A stretch of 64,000 nt of DNA from Turritopsis dohrnii (GCA_027922465.2 BQMF02000006.1:1984001-2048000); one strand, 5' to 3'. Shown: positions 42,379 to 54,264, numbered from the stretch's first letter. Notes: generated by a model not told the origin, from the letters alone. Numbers and translations are program-made.

Positions 42379-45150
42379 TTATTCAACGAGCTTTACGCTT
42401 TGGTAATATTGTATTATCATTCTCAACCCAACTTTTTCGTTTATCATATCTTCCTCTTGTATTACCACTGCTGCACAAAATACTTTTTTTATGTGAATTG
42501 ATTTATCATTATATCCAAACATCTGTAAGTCTGGATTATCTGAACGTCGGCCTATTTGTCGCTGATTGTCAAAATACTCCTCAACTGGATCCTGGCAAAA
42601 TCTCTCAGTGAGGACAAATTCCACACCATTACTCAACATGAATTTTATCACTTCAATGATTGCATGTGTTGTAATTTCGAAACCTTCAAAGGTTTGCCAT
42701 GATAAGAACATCATACTTTGATCATTCAACGTGAAATCACCAGGACGGTTATCAATATTTTGCTTCCAAGTATAAAGATAATTAAGGAAAACATTGTGTA
42801 ACCATTCAAAGTGTTCATCATTCAATGATAAAAATGGGCCTAACATAGGCTTACGCTTTCGAATGTGTTCATTCATTCCCCGCATATTCAGGCAATCAAA
42901 AAAATTATCAATCATTTGACAATATCTTGCGGTTTCCACTGAATCATCTCCTCCATAATGGTTTAATGCTTTAGCCATTGTAGTACTCAAAACCTGTGCT
43001 GCTAAATTCACTCTCATGACTGAGTAGGGGGTGAGGTTAATGTGATCAGAAGTGATTCTAGGTAAGACTTTACATATAAACTAGCTACATGCTTCCACAA
43101 AAGATATTTGCCATTATTCCACATACATCTGGTTTTGCGTTCACTCCCTGAATGATATAAACAATTCCTAGCAGTCTTTATCAGATGTGGTGGGTCACTG
43201 ATAAAATAAATGAATCGGTCTTTGGAATACAAATTTATAGTTCGATAGCAAACATCAGACATACTGCCACCATCCAAATCTTTATGCATGCGATAGAATC
43301 TCCTATTAGGAGATGCACCATCCGAGGTTGCGGCTATCACTTTTAGTTTGCATGTTATTTCCAATACAAAAATCCCTTCCCAAAACAATGGGAAAATCTG
43401 AGCTGAAGTTATACCATTTGTAGCTAAGTAAGCAAAAGAAAATTTCAAGTTACTAGTTAACCCCTGTATTAGAAATACCAGACAATGTGAAGCTAGTTTG
43501 TCCTGTCTTTCTAGGGTAGCAAAATTAACAGTTGGATTTCCAAGATCTGTGAATCCAATCAATTCACCAGTAGCTTTGACGAATACAAGATTTGACCTTA
43601 TTTTCATCTCATCAAATAACAAGACAACATAACGCTGGGTTTCGGTAAAACACTCAGTCAATTTAACCAGCTCATCAATAACAGCTTTGTTGAATCCTGG
43701 TTTGGGTTTGACAAAATTTCGATAATCACGAAGTGTTCTTTGACTCGGTAAAACAAGGACACCACTGTTTCTTAGTTCTTCATAACAAGAAGGAGACTTT
43801 GCAGCCAATGATAGACAGAACCTTATGATCATTGGATGAAAACGCACACCTTTACCATTAGATGAAAATAGCTTTTGCTGTTGTTGCCAAAACATTCATG
43901 AAATCAGTTATATTTGCCTTATCTGCATTACTAAAAATCTTGATGAGATCTTCGCTCATTTGATGATCTACTGAAAGGCTTGAATTTTGTAACTCAACTG
44001 TCATTTCATCGATTCTTTTCTGCAGTTGCTTACAGTGTAATCTTTTCTCTTGCAAAGCTAATCCCAGCTTGAAGTTTGAGAGACTGGAGCCTTTGGTTTA
44101 GCTGGTATCAGTACACGCTTTGACTTGGCAGATGAAATCTTATGCGATTTGTTAATACCTTGACACGATTCACAAACGTCTATTTCACCAAGTAATATTT
44201 CACAGACTGAATGTCTGTACATTTCCAAACAACTAAATGATACATTTTCATCTAAAAGTGGGTCATGCACTCTAGATACTGAATGTCTAATGATATTTTT
44301 ATTACTACTGTTGGTATATTTAATTCCCTTACAGACAGTGTGACTTGTAATTTGTGATACTAAATCAATGATGTTGACATTCCGAATTGATCGTTTATAC
44401 TATCGGTACAGAAAGTGAGTTTCAGGAAGAAACCAAGCAAACATTGAAATTGTAAATCCCATACTATCATTTACAATTACTTTAAACTGTGGCAAACTCA
44501 AAGAATCAGAAGAATACAATTGAATTAAAATTCTATCTTCTAATCTAGTTAATTTCCATGCCTGTAGTGTTTTCAATTTCTGAAGTCTACTACAAAATTC
44601 TCCCAAATCAACATATACAAGTGATTCCTTGACAACATCAACATGAAGTTTATCATTAACAATACTTCTGTAAGGTCTGTTTAGGCTTTGTGGTAATACT
44701 TTTCTCATACATGTTCAAAGAAGGCAATGCTCCAAAAACTGGTTTCTTTTTCACCATTTTCTCTGAATAAACTAAATGTAAAACTACATACAGTATACTG
44801 GGAAAGGTGGGTCAACTGTTTAACAATAATGACTGCATTTGTTTACTTTCACCTTATGTATACATAATGTGAAATTTATAAGCAAAGCAATATACATTTT
44901 AATTAATCTGAAGTACCTACATGACTCTACATCTTTTGCCAAGAAATGTTTTTCGCAGGTATAAACAGAATCATTTTCAATTTGCTTCTTGAAGGCTTTA
45001 TCCAGAGTTCGTGTCTTTGTAATTACAGACAACCATGCCTCTCCATTTTTTGTATTCTTCGTTCTTAGCTGCAGGTGATTTAAAAATACCAATTCCTTTT
45101 GTTCTTCTGCAGCTCCCACAACCAATCACAGAACAATTCACTCCTGGCAT
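42379..45150 (-). pseudogene. P-type transposase with THAP finger
   Basis: From the ATG at 45150: a THAP finger ([10 protein letters not shown] ... YTCEKHF) broken by one frameshift near 45060; an exon at 44400-44708; a linker and coiled coil (43858-44270, LHCKQLQKRIDEMTVELQ); then the catalytic region 43014-43895 with VRFHPMIIRFCLSLAAKSP, LPSQRTLRDY, VVLLFDEMKI, IAATSDGASPNR and YFISDPPHLIKTARN, the RNase H-like fold of P/THAP9 transposases. 42379-43017 supplies the C-terminal part (PVEEYFDNQRQIGRRSDNPD). Frameshifts lie near 43890 and 43018. All main motifs are present, so decay is recent or slow. Confidence 0.85.
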
Positions 45151-45184
45151 GTTAAGTGTGTATGGGAACCATTTTCTTTTCTGT

Positions 45185-45231
45185 GTGCACCGTTAATATC
45201 ACGTGATCATAAATAATGCGGATCAAAACAT
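45185..45231 (-). repeat. P-type element right inverted end
   Basis: Inverted partner of 41049-41095, lying 34 bases upstream of the transposase ATG at 45150. Confidence 0.8.
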
Positions 45232-45415
45232 TTAACGATAGTGGCGCGAAAAATTTTCCATTAAACATATATATTTTTGAAATCGCAAAAGAATAAGGTT
45301 TCCAATGATATAAAAATCAAATATAAATGCCTTTTGTATAGAAAGTTTGTTTTTTTCATCTTCTGTTTTCTTCATTTTCTTTTTCTTTTTTGGCTTGTTT
45401 TATTTCTGTAGAATA

Positions 45416-45500
45416 CCTTAGTTCCCTTAATTTTCGCGCCCCTTTAATTTTCGCGCCTTTAATTTTCGCGCCTTTAATTTTCGCGCACCCCTTAAAAACT
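45416..45500 (+). repeat. pogo-type element 2 left end with CGCG units
   Basis: Tandem units of the form TTTAATTTTCGCGC repeated four to five times; the first 40 or so bases pair with 48640-48679. The units are probable transposase-binding sites. Confidence 0.9.
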
Positions 45501-45684
45501 CAGTTTCGCGCACCCAATAATTTTCGCGCACCCTCAAATTCATAAATTTTTCAAAACAGGTTATTTGGCCAAAACACAAAGACATGGATAAACCACACAC
45601 TTTGGTATTTACTTTTAGTCGGCTCTTCCTTTTATCAACAGATATAAGTTACAACATACTATGGTTACAATAGTAAGGCATTCG

Positions 45685-47294
45685 TTAAATAACTTTAGAA
45701 GAAAAAGGGTCCAAATCTATCTTCTTTTGAAGATGTTCAGTAATTCCGGACTCTTTCCACCCGTTGATGATAATTTCCGGTTTACTCCTTGCATAATCGT
45801 AGTATTTGACTATCCACTTAGCGTGTAGTGGTTTAACCACAGAAATCCGAACATCGACTTTTATTTGGTCGGAACGTTTTCCTGCTTGCATCTGCTTCAT
45901 GATCTCCTGTGAGTACCAGTTTTGAGCCTCTTTCCGTAAGAAATCTTTGCTGCTCTTGTTGACGGTAAGATCTAATGGCTGGAAGTAGTTAGTCCAGTTG
46001 TTTGGCACAGGAACCATTTTACCATTTGATTCTTTGACAACGCTCTTAACCGCTTCGGTCCATTGTCCTTTGAAGACGTCGCAAAGCAACAGCCATGGTT
46101 TCTGCGGAGCGTTCAATTCTTTTCGCTTCTCTTTTATGTAAGGAATTAAAATCTTCTTCACCATCTCAATGCTGGTTTTTTCGTCAGCCCAATGATTCGG
46201 GGTTTGAGTGACATGGAATTCGCTGGGAAACTCAAATTTGGGCTGGCTTCTTTGAGTTTTTCCCTGGTAGATAAGCTGGATAGGCAAGAAATTGCCAGAC
46301 AGAGATATGGCGAATGTTCCAGTAATCTGGCGGTAGTCGGAAGTCCCTGGTACAGAAACGCGGGAGCTACCCTTTTTTTCCAGTGTGTACTTGCTGATGA
46401 GCACAAATGGAAGCGGAGCCTGATCAATATTGATAATCATATCAGCTGGAATTTGATGGGCATTAACGATTTCGTTGATTTCTTTGTAAAATGTAAGCCC
46501 AATCTCCTTGATAAGGCCAGGTGCTATCAAAGGCTTAGCTGTGGTTGCTTTTCTTTTGACGAATTTAAGCCGTCGCGAAATAGATTACACCACTTGATTC
46601 CTAATTGAATTGTTCCACCGTATTCTTTAAGTAATGTTCTGTCATTGGCCATAATGAGTCCAGTTGCCACAGCCATCATTATACTGTAGTTGATCACAGC
46701 TCCAGATTCTCTCATCTCTTTGATCATTGCCATTACCTTATGATCGAGCTCTTCTGGAAGGAGGGTTGAGCGTCCTCGTTTTCGTAATGGTACGACCTCC
46801 AAGTCGGTGTTAGGATTTTCTTGTTGTGTTTGTTTAAACGATTTCACAAATCCTCTGACGGTAGATTCTGACACTTCGTACTTTTTAGCAGCTGGGCGGT
46901 TGCCATTAGCGATTGCATATTTGGCTACGGTACATCGGAATTCAGGAATATGCTTCTTGTAGGTAAGCCTAGAAGAAAGTAGAAAAGGCCCTCATTATTA
47001 AAAAACATTTAAAATGTCAAGATGGCATTACTTTATTGAACTATGTAATTTAGACTTAAGAGTTATTGAGAAGTTTTTAATTCTTATAAAAAATCGCTGA
47101 GAAAAATAAAATTTTGCTTACCCTTTTGCATTTCTCTTTTTTGCTGCGGTATTTTGTCCTTGAGGAGAAGGATTGGAAATATTTTCTAACGCATTTACCA
47201 CTTCTTCTTCTTCCGTCGAATTAAGATTCCCTGCTGCCGCTGCCACTTTGATAGTGGTGTTGGACTTGCTAAAGAACTTGTGCAAAGACATCAT
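45685..47294 (-). pseudogene. pogo/Tigger-type DDE transposase
   Basis: Exon 1 (47122-47294) starts at an ATG and encodes a low-complexity N-terminus ending AAKKRNAKG before a GTAAGC donor. Exon 2 (from 46978) has a psq-type helix-turn-helix (HIPEFRCTVAKYAI, AAKKYEVSESTVRGFVKSF), a second DNA-binding helix region (LPEELDHKVMAMIKEM) and the DDE nuclease: IINIDQAPLPF, LLLCDVFKGQW and YFQPLDLTVNK. It ends with KPLHAKWIVKYYDY and a stop at 45685. One frameshift near 46545, in a TTCTTTT run, separates the DNA-binding half from the nuclease half; otherwise the gene is complete. Confidence 0.9.
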
Positions 47295-47673
47295 AGAAGC
47301 TCACCGCTCACACTTCCGCACTTCCGAAAACTTTTGAAAAAGTAAGCCACTCTAAAAAGTTGAAGGCGTTCGAATTTACAATGCAATGGATTCTCTTATT
47401 CCTTAAGGTTTCGTTCAGATGTTGTAAGATTTAAAATGGAGTTAAGGATTTCCTTTGTCTCCAATTTTTTTTCATCAAAATGAGATTTCTGCTGGTAAAG
47501 AAAAATTTGGGATAAGGGACAAACTTCTTGTTTGAAAAGTTCTCAGAAAAAATATTTAACGTCTGAACAGGGCCTAAAGACTCGCCATTCGAATCCCGAA
47601 ATTCGACCATAATTGTATAAACATTCGAATTCTGGCATTCATAAATCGTAACATCCCATTCATCTGATTTGAT

Positions 47674-48342
47674 ATGGCAGGTATGTCAGGAAGTGGAAAA
47701 CAAAAGTTTGAAATTGCATGTGCTAGCCGAGGATTTCATGTTTATCGAGAAATCTGGAATCCAAAGACAGGACAAAAGCTTCAAGTCAACCAAGAAATCA
47801 ATAATATTCACGATCCTTTTGCGATTTCATTGGGAGCCAAGTTAAATGGAAAGCTGACAAGTAATGAAATAGTTGGCCATATTCCTCGCGAAATCAGTCG
47901 CTTTTGTTACTTTTTTATCAATTATGGTGGAAAATTAGAAGCACATGTTACTTGTGCCAAATATAGGCCATCTCCTATTCCATCAGGAGGTTTGGAAATT
48001 CCTATTCTTCTAAGTGTTAAGAAAGAAGATGCGACCGAGAAAGTTTTTTCCGAAATGGAAACATTTATCAAAAGTTACTACATAGAACCAGACCGGATTG
48101 TTGTTTCGACCAATAATAAAAACTACGATGAAGAGATTGATCTAGATGTAGAATTTGTCCCAGACTCAGAAATTGAAGAAAGTCAACCTACTGCTGAGAA
48201 CCATGAGCATGACGGTAATGATTCGATAGAGGTGATACCTGAAACACAAACTCAAGTCATTCCTGAAACTCAGGGTATCGGTAACACACAAGCAGTACCA
48301 GAAACTCAAACTATTTCTGAAGTTATAGTTATTGATGACTGA
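47674..48342 (+). CDS. HIRAN-like domain protein with SUMO-interacting-like tail
   Basis: A 222-codon ORF without breaks, ATG at 47674. Residues about 10-130 read FEIACASRGFHVYREIWNPK, then INNIHDPFAISLG, IVGHIPREISRF, GGKLEAHVT and LEIPILLSV, matching the pattern of HIRAN domains (N..D..A, GH.P.E, a beta strand pair), which bind 3' DNA ends in HLTF and are found in Rad5-type proteins. The C-terminal 60 residues are acidic with repeated PETQ units and close with SEVIVIDD, a hydrophobic-acidic sequence like a SUMO-interacting motif. It sits divergently beside the transposase within the inverted ends. The HIRAN call is by pattern only; cargo or accessory function is inference. Confidence 0.65.
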   Translation: MAGMSGSGKQKFEIACASRGFHVYREIWNPKTGQKLQVNQEINNIHDPFAISLGAKLNGKLTSNEIVGHIPREISRFCYFFINYGGKLEAHVTCAKYRPSPIPSGGLEIPILLSVKKEDATEKVFSEMETFIKSYYIEPDRIVVSTNNKNYDEEIDLDVEFVPDSEIEESQPTAENHEHDGNDSIEVIPETQTQVIPETQGIGNTQAVPETQTISEVIVIDD

Positions 48343-48604
48343 AATACTGTAGTATTTTTTAAGTGTTCATGTATTAATGAAGAAACAAGAATCACCACCA
48401 ACGATATCTTAACCAAAAAAGCTCGATTCATTTTTTTCAGATTAATAAAGCATTTTCACTTCCATTTTTCATTCCTGAGTCTCATTGCCGCACTCTGTTT
48501 ACCCGCCTTAAATACTTGATTAATTATATTAGTTATATAAGTGTATAATAAGGTATATTTCTATATAAAAGCTCGAAAATTGAGAAAAATGAAGATTTTT
48601 GCTA

Positions 48605-48679
48605 TTTCGCGCACCTTTAATTTTCGCGCGGGTCAAGTGCGCGAAAATTAAAGGGGCGCGAAAATTAAGGGAACTAAGG
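48605..48679 (-). repeat. pogo-type element 2 right end with CGCG units
   Basis: Inverted partner of the left end. It additionally contains a direct GCGCACCTTTAATTTTCGCG unit facing the inverted ones, making a local palindrome around GCGCGGGTCAAGTGCGCG. Confidence 0.9.
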
Positions 48680-48736
48680 TATTGTGCTTTTTAATGTCTA
48701 TCCAACGATACCAAATTTGTTAAAATTGATTCAGTA

Positions 48737-49816
48737 TTGAGCAAATGGCAAGCAAATCTTAAAAGTGTGCACACTATTTTTACACAGACTTTAAGAAGAC
48801 GTCACAGACGAAGAGAAAGACGAGCAAAGGATTTTAAAAATTTATCGAGAAAAGGACGAATCTGGGTTAGAGAAATATTCTCTGAAAGAACATCAGAAGG
48901 GGAATACCATACACTAGTACAGGAAATGAGATTACATGATCTGCATTACTTTTTTAAGCAATTTAGAATGATACCTTCTAGGTTTGACCACTTGTTATCA
49001 TTGATAAGAGGAAAAATAGCAAAATCTGACACAAGGAGGGAGACTATTACTGCTGCTGAGCGTTTATGTATCACGCTACGATATTTGGTACTGGTGATTC
49101 ACAGATTTCTATAGCATGCAGTTATCGTGTAAGTCCAAGTTCTGTTGGAATAATCATTCATGAAACATGCACAGCAATCTGGGAAGCATTAATTAATCAT
49201 TGTTACTTAAGGCCACCTCAAAGCTTAGCGGAGTGGGAAAATGTAGCAAAATCATTTGAGGAATTATGGGATTTTCCAAACTGTGTGGGAGCTCTTGATG
49301 GTAAACACGTGGTAATGCAAGCTCCTGTTGGTGGAGGATCATCATTTGTTAACTACAAAAAGACGCACAGCATTGTTTTAATGGCAATTTGTAATGCTAC
49401 TTATCAATTTACATTAATTGATATTGGAGACAGTGGTAGAAATAGTGATGGCGGGGTTTTTGCCAGTAGTAACATCGGAATTGCCATCGATGGGAATAAG
49501 CTAGGAATACCTCCACCAAAAAGACTTTCTGGCTCAAATATCGAATGCCCATATGTTTTTGTAGGTGATGAAGCATTCCCATTAAAAACATATTTGATTA
49601 AGCCATACGCAAGGGCAACATTAAATAACAAAAGGCGAATCTGTAACTATAGAATATCACGGGCAAGAAGAGTGATAGAAAATGTTTTTGGAATCTGTAC
49701 TTCTAGATTTAGAATTTTTCGCAGACCCATAATACGCAAAGTTGAAACAGTTGTTGCAATAACAAAAGCTGTGGTTGCTCTCCATAATTACTTAATGGTT
49801 CATGAGTCAGAGTATT
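48737..49816 (+). pseudogene. Harbinger DDE transposase, first part
   Basis: The open frame begins near 48737 without an ATG, so an upstream exon or the true start is missing. It has an arginine-rich region (RRRHRRRERRAKDF), LRLHD-type helix blocks and AERLCITLRYL, then a one-base frameshift near 49085. The second frame has FPNCVGALDGKHV (first Asp), a GDSGRNSDGGVF block (second Asp) and RARRVIENVFG (Glu), the DDE set of PIF/Harbinger, plus VGDEAFPL. At HESEY the frame is cut by LINE 2; the remaining 75 codons lie at 54035-54264. Confidence 0.88.
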
Positions 49817-49921
49817 TTTTTTATATTTTTTTCATAAACGCTGTAGTGTTCGGACGTGTTATTAAACGGGTTGTAGAAATTTTCTCGCAGAATATCCTTT
49901 TAACGATCTTTTGTTCTTGTT

Positions 49922-51042
49922 ATGGAGTTGGAGAAGACAAACAGAGGTTTGTCAGATTCAGAGAGTATTAAACTGAGTGAAAAATTCATTGATGTGTTTA
50001 TTGATATGTTTATCGATATGTTTATCAAAGGAACTGTCAAGAAATGTTTTGAGGAACTCTCTTCAAATTTTCTTGATAAAATGATAGGATATATTGATGA
50101 AGCTATTCATAACAAGAAATCCACTCTCGAAGAGGACATAATATTTGGAGATACTGATGCTCGTTTAATATCCAAGCTGAACAGTGAGGGACGAAATAAA
50201 AAACAAAAACAAACTCATCGAAATTTTACTCTCAGACAGAAATCACTCCTCTTACACACAACTGTCATCCAAACAAACAGATAAATCGGCGATAATTTTT
50301 GAAAATCGTTTTGAGTCTCCCAAGAGGTATGCACGACCACTGATAAATCAATTACCCAAACAAACAAATTTCACACATAAAAATCAATTTGATGCTCTAT
50401 TACCTTTTGATGAACCTTTTAATGATGATAATGAAAATAATGAATCGAGTAATGGACAAAACAAAGAAACGATCTTTCAACAACAAAGAAATAAGAGGTG
50501 TTACTGTTCGAAGGAAAGGAAAGAAGAAAGCTGTCGAGAACAAAAATGATGAACCGAAAAGAATTGTATCAATTATTGGCGACTCCATGATCAAATATGT
50601 TCAAGGTAGGAAACTTTCCTCTGATAAACACTTTGTCGTAGCGAAACACTTTCCAGGAGCAAAGACTAAACGCATGCATCATTACTTACTACCAACCATT
50701 GAACGGAATGCTGACGAATAAATCATTCACTGTGGCACAAATGACCTAAAATCCGATACTTCAGCCCATCAGAAAGCTTTAGACATCATTAATCTTTCCC
50801 ATCTCATCAATGGCAATACCGAAATAGTCTTCTCCAGTTTAATTCACAGAAACAATGAACTTGATTTGAAAGTTGATGAGGTTAATATTGAACTTAAGAA
50901 ATTATGCCACGAAAGGAACATCGGCTTTATCAATAACGACAACATTAAACCAGACCTACATCTTAATAACAGTCGTATGCACCTCAACAAACAAGGCACA
51001 GCACTACTGGCGAAAAACTTTTTACATCATCTCAACTGCTGA
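49922..51042 (+). pseudogene. LINE 2 ORF1: GDSL/SGNH esterase-like
   Basis: The ATG at 49922 starts a frame with repeated DVFID/MFIDMFI units and a helical region; frameshifts near 50185 and 50500 follow. The esterase part has IVSIIGDSMIKYV (Ser), HFPGAKTKRMHHYL, a TAA near 50719, then HCGTNDLKSD (Asn) and MHLNKQG (His), ending with TGA at 51040-51042. The three SGNH blocks are in the same order as in LINE 1 ORF1. At least three breaks. Confidence 0.75.
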
Positions 51043-51117
51043 CAACCAGAAATAATATCTACTGGCCCTTGACGATCTATAATACCCTCACATGAACTGG
51101 AATTAAAGTCTCTGAAA

Positions 51118-53951
51118 CTCGCAAATAAGGAAAGATTATTGATATGTTACCTTAATATCAATTCTATCCGAAACAAATTTATTGATGTTAAAAGTTTCTC
51201 AAAGTTTATCGATGTGCTTTGTATAAGTCAAACCAAGCTCAATCATTCCTTTACAACCGCTCAATTCATGATTGATGAATTCAAAAAACCGTACCGTAAA
51301 GATATCACAGACAGTAGTGGCGGCTTATTTGTTTGTGTAAAATCGCACATTTCATCACGAGAATTAAACTGACCAAATCTTCCAAATGACATCGAATGTA
51401 TAGCTTTGGAGCTGAATGTCAGAACGACAAAATGGCTAGTTCTCAATATTTATCGCAACCCAAGAACCACACGTCTCACTTACTTCCTCGATCAAATCTC
51501 AAACCTAATTGACAGTTTCTCTACTTATGAAAATATTTTGTTACTTGGTGATTTCAATGAAGAAAACGATGACACCCATGTTCGCGAATTCATGGAAACT
51601 TCGTCTCTAAAAAACATGATAAATACACCAACCTGTTTTAAATCTGAAAAAGGTTGATGCATTTATCTTATACTTACCAATCGTTATCGATGCTTCCAAC
51701 ATAGCAGAGCAATAAAGAACGACGTCAGTGACCACCATACTTTTATCTGCACCGTCCTCAAGAAAACTGTACCAAAACTCAAACCAAAAAATATTCCATA
51801 TCGTCGCCTTCGAAATTTTTCCCTCGATGACTTCAACAAAGATCTTAAAGATCTAATGAAAATATTGAACACTTCCAAGTTGTTTTTGAAAAAGTTCTAA
51901 ATAGACATGCCCCAAAGAAAACCAACCGTGTCCGGGGAAACCATAAGCCTGACATAACCAAGGAAATTCGCAAAGCAATAATGTTACGATCTTTTTATAG
52001 AAACAAGTCAAGAAAAAGTAAAGATCTGTAGTGGTTGACTCTTAACAAACGTCAAAGAAATCGCGTTGTCTCATTGAATCGATCCACCAGGAAGAAATTC
52101 TATGGAAAGCTTGGCACGTCCCAATCAATGTGGTCAACCCTGAAACCTTCCTTTTCTGATGCAGACATCATTCATGAAAGAATCTCTCTACAAGAAGGTG
52201 ATGAATTAATCGAAAGCTACAATCAAATTGCAAACCTTTTCAATAATTATTTTACTACCATTACCAAAAATCTGAACTTCGAACAGTGGAGCCCTTCCAA
52301 TAATATCGAGCCGGCTTACGATGAAGTATCAAATATTGTTCTTAAATACAAAAATCATCCTAGCATACTGAAAATAAAAGAAAGTGCTGGAGCCAGCCAA
52401 TTCCAGTTCACCCCTGTATCTGAAGATGATGTGGAAAACGTGTTGAAAATGCTAAACCCGAAGAAAAGTGTATGTGGAAATATTCAAATCAAATTTTTGA
52501 AACTTGCTAAACCAACCATCGTATCTTGGCTGTCAAATTTTGTGAATGATATGGTCTTCTCGTCAACTTTTCCTTCCAGTCTCAAACTGGCCGAAGTCTC
52601 TCCAGTTCACAAAAAAGATGATAAACTTGATAAAGCTAACTATCGGCCTATCAGTCTCTTACCAGCATTCTCTAAAGTTTTTGAACGAATAACTTATAAT
52701 CAGCTGCAAAGGTTTTTTCGAGTTTTTCTGTGTTTTTATGCAGTTTTAGATCAAAGCATAGCACACAGCATGCCCTTCTTCGACTTCTTTCTAAGTGGAA
52801 ACAATCTCTGGACAACAAGGGAAAAGTCCGATTTATTTTAATCGACTTATCCAAAGCCTTTGATACTTTGGATCACAACCTTCTTATTGCTAAACTATCT
52901 GCTTATGGTTTAAATCTTCAAAGTCTACGTCTTATAAAAAATTATCTGAGTAACAGACATCAGAGAACGAGAATTGAATCCTGTTTCAGCAGTTGACTAG
53001 AAATTTTCCTCGGTGTCCCATAGGGTTCAATTCTCTTGTATTCAATATATTCATTAATGATCTTTTATCCACAGTAGATCCAGCCAGCATCTGTAACTTT
53101 GTGAATGACAACACTCTCTTTTCGTGTGACACAAGCATGGAGACCATTCTACGAATCTTACATCTGACCTCGCAGTTGTCCTAGAATGGTTCAAAGCAAA
53201 CATGCTTGTGGCCAATCCGAAAAAGTTTCAGATGATGCTGCTGGGTAACAATATAGACCAATCTACAAAAATCAACATTGAAAATGTTATTATCAAAAAC
53301 TCTGATTCTGTTGTGCTTCTTGGCATTGTGTTTGATTCTAAACTTTCGTTTGAAACACATATTCTAAATCTTTGTCAATCAGCAAACTACAATGTCACTA
53401 GATTCAACAGAATTAGGAAGTTAATTAGCTATAAACAATCTATACTATTATTTAACGCATTTATTATTTCCAAGTTTATGTATGCCCCTATCGTTTGGAT
53501 GTTTTGCAGTAAGACATTTTATCTACGAATTCAGAAAGTTTTTGAACGTGGATTGAAGATCCTAAACTCGATTCCTCCTGAGACAGAAGAGGTGTCCGAA
53601 CGTAGTCTTACAACTATTCATGAATTACACCTTCGTCAATTACTTTCTGAAGCCTTTAAATCACAGAATCTTGTAAATCCTGCCTTCATGTCATGGTTGT
53701 TTCCGTCTAGGAAGATTACATATACCCTTCGTAGTACAAATCTCCTTTCAGTTCGTAAAAACGTCCTAACCGTACGCCATGGCTTTAATTCTTTTTCCTT
53801 CCGAGCGAGCATCTTGTGGAACAAACTTCCGGATGAAATCAAGGATTCCAAAGATATTTCCACTTTTAAATCGAGATTGTCCGAGCTCAAACTATTAAAT
53901 CTATTAAATCTACTTGTAATATTTGCAAAATTTATTGAATTCAAATTTTGA
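51118..53951 (+). pseudogene. LINE 2 ORF2: endonuclease and reverse transcriptase, decayed
   Basis: Endonuclease blocks: ICYLNINSIRNKF, CISQTKL (Glu lost), LLLGDFNEEND and a SDHH block near 51728-51740. Stops occur at about 51370 and 51655, and 51880-52040 has several. Reverse transcriptase: KKDDKLDKANYRPISLLP, a disrupted CGFRSKHSTQHAL near 52730, FILIDLSKAFDTLDHN, then stops near 52996. The catalytic FADD is altered to FVND (53098-53109), removing one of its two aspartates. The C-terminal frame 53202-53951 is open. The enzyme is certainly dead. Confidence 0.87.
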
Positions 53952-54034
53952 AGTTTTAATTTTTTTTTATTGTTGGTGTAAATTAGATGTAAATCTATGG
54001 TAAACTAACTTTGAATAAATCAAAATAATAAAAA

Positions 54035-54264
54035 TATTGTCCACGTGGCTATGCGGATGTTTACACGCCATCTGGCTGGCGAGATGGAGATTGGAGAAGT
54101 GAGTTACACAATAATCAAGGTTTACTTTCCATTAATCATCAAGGATCTAATAATTATACTCGTTCTGCTAATGAAGTGAGAGAAATATTTTGTAACTATT
54201 TCAATTCAGATGCAGGGGCAGTATCATGGCAAAACGAATTAGTTTTTAGAACACAACCATCTTA
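54035..54264 (+). pseudogene. Harbinger DDE transposase, C-terminal part
   Basis: Starting in phase with the codon interrupted at 49816, this reads CPRGYADVYTPSGWRDGDWR, then LLSINHQGSNNYTRSANEVR and REIFCNYFNSDAGAVSWQ, a typical Harbinger C-terminus, ending at TAA near 54270. The frame is unbroken. It confirms that the LINE inserted into a then-intact exon. Confidence 0.88.

Larger units (their letters stand above)
41049..45231. mobile_element. P-type (THAP) DNA transposon
   Basis: Inverted ends of 47 bases with scattered mismatches (41049-41095 and 45185-45231) share ATGTTTTGATC, ATCACGTGA and GGTGCAC. Inside, a P-type transposase gene on the - strand faces a companion gene on the + strand; the genes converge near 42160-42379. 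Both genes begin about 20-35 bases inside the terminal repeats. I could not identify the expected 8-base target duplication. Both genes carry breaks, so the copy is inactive. Confidence 0.8.
45416..48679. mobile_element. pogo/Tigger-type transposon 2 with HIRAN-like gene
   Basis: Inverted ends begin CCTTAGTTCCCTTAATTTTC and are flanked by TA at 45414-45415 and 48680-48681. Each end has tandem TTAATTTTCGCGC units (at least four on the left, two to three on the right). Two genes lie inside in divergent orientation: a pogo-type transposase on the - strand (45685-47294) and a HIRAN-like gene on the + strand (47674-48342), with 380 bases between their start codons. The transposase has one frameshift. 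The element is otherwise complete. Confidence 0.92.
49817..54034 (+). mobile_element. CR1/L2-type LINE 2 inserted in Harbinger transposase
   Basis: Full-length-looking 4.2 kb LINE with leader, ORF1 (esterase-like) and ORF2 (endonuclease, reverse transcriptase) and a TCAAAATAATAAAAA tail. A 4-base target duplication TATT lies at 49813-49816 and 54035-54038; deleting the LINE with one TATT restores the Harbinger codons TAT TGT. It is related to LINE 1 in layout but more decayed. Confidence 0.9.

Noticed and set aside
46192..46608. 138-codon + strand ORF
   Set aside because: It is antisense to the pogo-type DDE domain; the - strand has all catalytic motifs.
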